Source of the DNA: Bacteroidales bacterium
GTDB lineage: Bacteria; Bacteroidota; Bacteroidia; Bacteroidales; Bacteroidaceae
Length of the DNA stretch: 33,403 bases
Reading direction: 5' to 3'
Assembly (NCBI GenBank): GCA_004557185.1
Contig: SFEP01000022.1
Location: 1 to 33,403 of the forward strand
The notes beneath the pieces are model-generated. The model was not told where the DNA came from and ran no database searches. It worked only from the letters and a program-made list of their open reading frames with translations. Both the position numbers and the translations under genes were made by a program. Shown here one piece after another: positions 31,329 through 33,403 of this stretch; positions within the stretch are counted from its first letter, which is position 1, and each line of letters begins with the position of its first letter.

Positions 31329-32891
31329 ATGGTTACTCAGAAAAGCAACAATTATAGGAGCCGCAAGCCCAAGGCTGGTGCCGAAGCCCCACTCACCGAT
31401 AATTTCGGCCACCTGCAGCCGCAGGCCATCGAGTTGGAGCAGGCTGTACTTGGCGCGCTGCTTGTCGAGAAGGACGCTTACTATCAGGTGAGTGAAATTC
31501 TGCGCCCCGACAGTTTCTACGATAAGCGCCACCAAACCATCTATGAGGCCATTCGTCGGTTGAACCTTGAAGAACGTCCTGTCGACATTCTTACCGTCAC
31601 CGAGGAATTGCGACGTACCGAGGAACTCGACGAAGTGGGCGGCCCTTACTATGTGGCGCAGTTGAGCGGTATGGTGGCTTCGTCGGCGCACATCGAATAC
31701 CATGCCCGCATCATCGCTCAGAAGGCTTTGGCTCGTCAACTTATTACCTACACCAGTAGCATACAGACCAAGGCTTTCGATGCTACGCAGGATGTCGACG
31801 AACTGATGCAGGAGGCCGAGGGAAAACTCTTCGAACTTTCGCAGCAGAACGTAAGAAAGGAGTACACACAAATCGACCCCGTCATCAAGGAAGCGTATGA
31901 AATGCTACAACGTGCCGCAGCCCGTTCCGATGGTATGAGTGGCATTGCCTCAGGCTTTCATGCACTTGATAAAATCACCTCAGGCTGGCAGAACTCTGAC
32001 CTCGTCATTCTCGCTGCCCGCCCAGCCATGGGTAAAACGGCTTTTGCTCTGAGCATGGCCAAGAACATTGCCGTGGACCAGCAGATACCCGTGGCGCTCT
32101 TCTCGCTCGAAATGGCGAACGTACAGTTGGTGAACCGTATGATTGTAAACGTGTGCGAAATCAAGGGTGAGACTTTGAAGAGCGGTCAGCTCAAACCCTT
32201 TGAATGGGGACAGCTCGACGTACGCATCAAGAGCCTCTATGGCGCGCCGCTCTACGTAGACGACACACCCTCGCTCTCAGTGTTCGAGTTGCGCACCAAA
32301 GCCCGCCGCCTTGTTCGCGAACACGGGGTACGCCTGCTCATGATTGACTACCTGCAGTTAATGAATGCCTCGGGCATGAACTTCGGTAGTCGTCAGGAAG
32401 AGGTGAGCACCATCAGTCGCTCACTCAAGGGACTGGCCAAGGAACTAAACATTCCCATTCTCGCCCTTTCCCAGTTGAACCGTGGCGTGGAAAACCGTGA
32501 AGGCGGAGACAAGCGTCCGCAACTTTCCGACCTTCGTGAATCGGGCGCCATCGAGCAGGATGCCGACATGGTCATCTTCATCCACCGTCCTGAGTACTAC
32601 AAGCTTTATCGTGACGAAGCGGGTAACGACCTGCGCGGTAAGGCCGAAATCATCATTGCCAAGCACCGTAATGGTGCAGTGGGCAACATCCTACTCACTT
32701 TCCGTGGTGAATATGCCCGTTTCCAAAATCCCGACAGCGACAATGTAGAGCCATCAGGCGCAGCCCCCAGTGGCGCAGGCGAAATGGGTATGATTTCCTC
32801 ACGCATAGGTGGCGACCCTGGTGCTGCCGACTTCCCACCGCCCGATGCCAGCATTCCTTTCGCCATGCCCGACGATCCGCCACCCTTTTGA
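31329..32891 (+). CDS. dnaB: Replicative DNA helicase DnaB
   Basis: The 520-residue protein has the helical N-terminal domain (about 28-135, PQAIELEQAVLGALL, then FYDKRHQTIYEAI), a linker helix and the RecA-like motor with Walker A AARPAMGKTAFAL (K236), FSLEMANVQL, Walker B LLMIDYLQLM, and QLSDLRESGAIEQDAD. The C-terminal 50 residues are Gly/Pro/Asp-rich and disordered, as is common in Bacteroidetes DnaB. It is the hexameric helicase that opens the replication fork. The start at 31329 (MVTQKSNNYRS) is preferred; an open frame back to 31149 overlaps the lipoprotein gene. A hairpin terminator follows 32 bases after the stop. Confidence 0.97.
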   Translation: MVTQKSNNYRSRKPKAGAEAPLTDNFGHLQPQAIELEQAVLGALLVEKDAYYQVSEILRPDSFYDKRHQTIYEAIRRLNLEERPVDILTVTEELRRTEELDEVGGPYYVAQLSGMVASSAHIEYHARIIAQKALARQLITYTSSIQTKAFDATQDVDELMQEAEGKLFELSQQNVRKEYTQIDPVIKEAYEMLQRAAARSDGMSGIASGFHALDKITSGWQNSDLVILAARPAMGKTAFALSMAKNIAVDQQIPVALFSLEMANVQLVNRMIVNVCEIKGETLKSGQLKPFEWGQLDVRIKSLYGAPLYVDDTPSLSVFELRTKARRLVREHGVRLLMIDYLQLMNASGMNFGSRQEEVSTISRSLKGLAKELNIPILALSQLNRGVENREGGDKRPQLSDLRESGAIEQDADMVIFIHRPEYYKLYRDEAGNDLRGKAEIIIAKHRNGAVGNILLTFRGEYARFQNPDSDNVEPSGAAPSGAGEMGMISSRIGGDPGAADFPPPDASIPFAMPDDPPPF

Positions 32892-32922
32892 GGCTTACCC
32901 ACTTCTATCATCTCCCCATTTT

Positions 32923-32960
32923 ACGCATCCGTTGACAACTTGTCTTGCCAGCGGATGCGT
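32923..32960 (+). terminator. Terminator after dnaB
   Basis: ACGCATCCG (32923-32931) pairs with CGGATGCGT (32952-32960), loop 20 bases, followed by TTCCGTTT. It lies 32 bases after the dnaB stop. Confidence 0.7.
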
Positions 32961-32969
32961 TTCCGTTTA

Positions 32970-32994
32970 GGTGGAGCCTATTCATTCGCTTTGT
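32970..32994 (+). repeat. Dispersed 25-base repeat, copy 2
   Basis: GGTGG-AGC-CTATTCATTCGCTTTGT matches the copy at 29432-29456 at 22 of 25 or more positions, the variable bases being the three after GGTGG. It ends 11 bases before the presumed IS66 end. Confidence 0.75.
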
Positions 32995-33005
32995 TGGGTT
33001 TTCGT

Positions 33006-33041
33006 GTAACCATCCGAGATCGGTCGTCTGTAACCATCCGA
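33006..33041. repeat. Direct repeat GTAACCATCCGA, two copies 24 bases apart
   Basis: The 12-mer occurs at 33006-33017 and 33030-33041. The outer copy is the likely terminal inverted repeat of the insertion sequence; the inner copy could be an additional transposase-binding site. Confidence 0.7.
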
Positions 33042-33068
33042 ACAAGCCGACTTGACATGGCCGAAAAA

Positions 33069-33102
33069 AAGAAATCGCAGGGGATTATCCTTGCGATTTC
33101 TT
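33069..33102 (-). terminator. Hairpin at the end of tnpB
   Basis: AAGAAATCGCA (33069-33079) and TGCGATTTCTT (33092-33102) form an 11-bp stem. On the minus strand it starts inside the last tnpB codons and is followed by a run of T, an intrinsic terminator. It shows that transcription toward the element end stops right after tnpB. Confidence 0.75.
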
Positions 33103-33396
33103 GTAGTAATAAGGCAAAATCTCTCTGATCTGGTCAGGGGGAGTATCATCGTGCAGGTTGTCCTGGACGTCAGTGAGCCACCGGAGCGGTTCGATGCCAA
33201 CGATGTCGTAGCCTCCACGCTCCCAATGCAACAACTTCATTATCTTTCGGCTCGAGCCTACAAAGATATATACATCTCTATTTGTGGGGTCAAGACCAAC
33301 GGACCGGACTTGCCCGCACATTCCATTGACTCCAATACGCATATCACTCGGATGCTGAGCCATCACAAAGCGATTGTTTTCATTCAAATTAAACAT
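33085..33396 (-). CDS. tnpB: IS66-family accessory protein TnpB (IS66 Orf2-like)
   Basis: The 103-residue protein begins MFNLNENNRF and carries the IS66 Orf2 signature: DMRIGVNGMCGQVR, then RDVYIFVGSSRKIMKLLHWE. The start at 33396 corresponds to the usual start of the family. TnpB is an accessory protein needed for efficient transposition. Usually the large transposase TnpC follows tnpB in the same direction, but here only about 80 bases with a terminator and the element end follow. The transposase must lie upstream (beyond the window), be lost, or the element is rearranged. The last 30 residues differ from the common family C-terminus. Confidence 0.88.
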   Translation of the reverse strand: MFNLNENNRFVMAQHPSDMRIGVNGMCGQVRSVGLDPTNRDVYIFVGSSRKIMKLLHWERGGYDIVGIEPLRWLTDVQDNLHDDTPPDQIREILPYYYKKSQG

Positions 33397-33403
33397 GGCG
33401 TTT

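Larger units (their letters stand above)
33006..33403 (-). mobile_element. End of an IS66-type insertion sequence, continuing past the window
   Basis: A TnpB gene of IS66 type lies here on the minus strand. The presumed terminus is GTAACCATCCGA at 33006-33017 (IS66 elements commonly begin GTAA), repeated directly at 33030-33041. The eight bases outside, GTTTTCGT (32998-33005), would be one copy of the expected target duplication. The other end is not in the window, so the boundary is inferred. Confidence 0.6.

Overview
This window is chromosomal DNA from a member of the Bacteroidales, most likely Prevotellaceae with a fairly GC-rich genome. The evidence is promoter boxes of the Bacteroidetes form TAnnTTTG with a TTG/TTTG about 19-21 bases upstream, the absence of Shine-Dalgarno sequences, A-rich start contexts, many lipoproteins with short N-termini, and gene families typical of that order (LytS-type kinase with LytTR regulator, PepSY-like secreted protein, PepD, an FtsK-LolA-TrxB block, a DXS-like paralogue, a GH84 enzyme with a probable type IX secretion tail). 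There are no rRNA or tRNA genes and no CRISPR array. A mobile element (IS66-type) appears only at the right edge.

Layout. 1-67: tail of a gene from outside the window. 68-441: gene-free, rich in inverted repeats. 513-2717 (-): LytS-like kinase and LytTR regulator with overlapping reading frames, then a PepSY-like secreted protein with its own promoter. 2935-3798 (+): coiled-coil lipoprotein. 3940-4799 (-): small cysteine-rich protein and HD-domain hydrolase, one operon. 5093-8521 (+): large secreted GH84 glycosidase. 8619-16894 (-): a long co-directional run of BY-type tyrosine kinase/Wzz, BadF/NAG-kinase-like ATPase, FtsK, LolA-like protein, thioredoxin reductase and a uracil/hypoxanthine-DNA glycosylase-like protein. 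16895-17569: 675-base gene-free region containing a phased 21-bp repeat. 17570-19327 (+): DXS-like enzyme. 19414-27551 (-): RND adaptor, heavy-metal RND pump, GlnS, RecQ. 27957-32891 (+): PepD, then a beta-helix surface lipoprotein directly followed by DnaB. 33006-33403: IS66-type end with tnpB.

Most of the content is ordinary core genome: replication and chromosome segregation (DnaB, FtsK, RecQ), translation (GlnS), envelope (LolA, BY-kinase), redox (TrxB). The points most worth a second look are: (1) a five-unit, 21-bp-period palindromic/A-tract array between the divergent BY-kinase and DXS-like genes; (2) replacement of the residues known to hold the acceptor phosphate in DXS, suggesting a different substrate for this paralogue; (3) an uncharacterised small Cys-rich protein paired with an HD hydrolase; (4) an extreme tyrosine/glycine repeat tail on the BY-kinase; (5) a recurrent CTCCTTATTATA-like element in gene leaders. 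I found no clear, self-contained new defence or metabolic system, and say so plainly.
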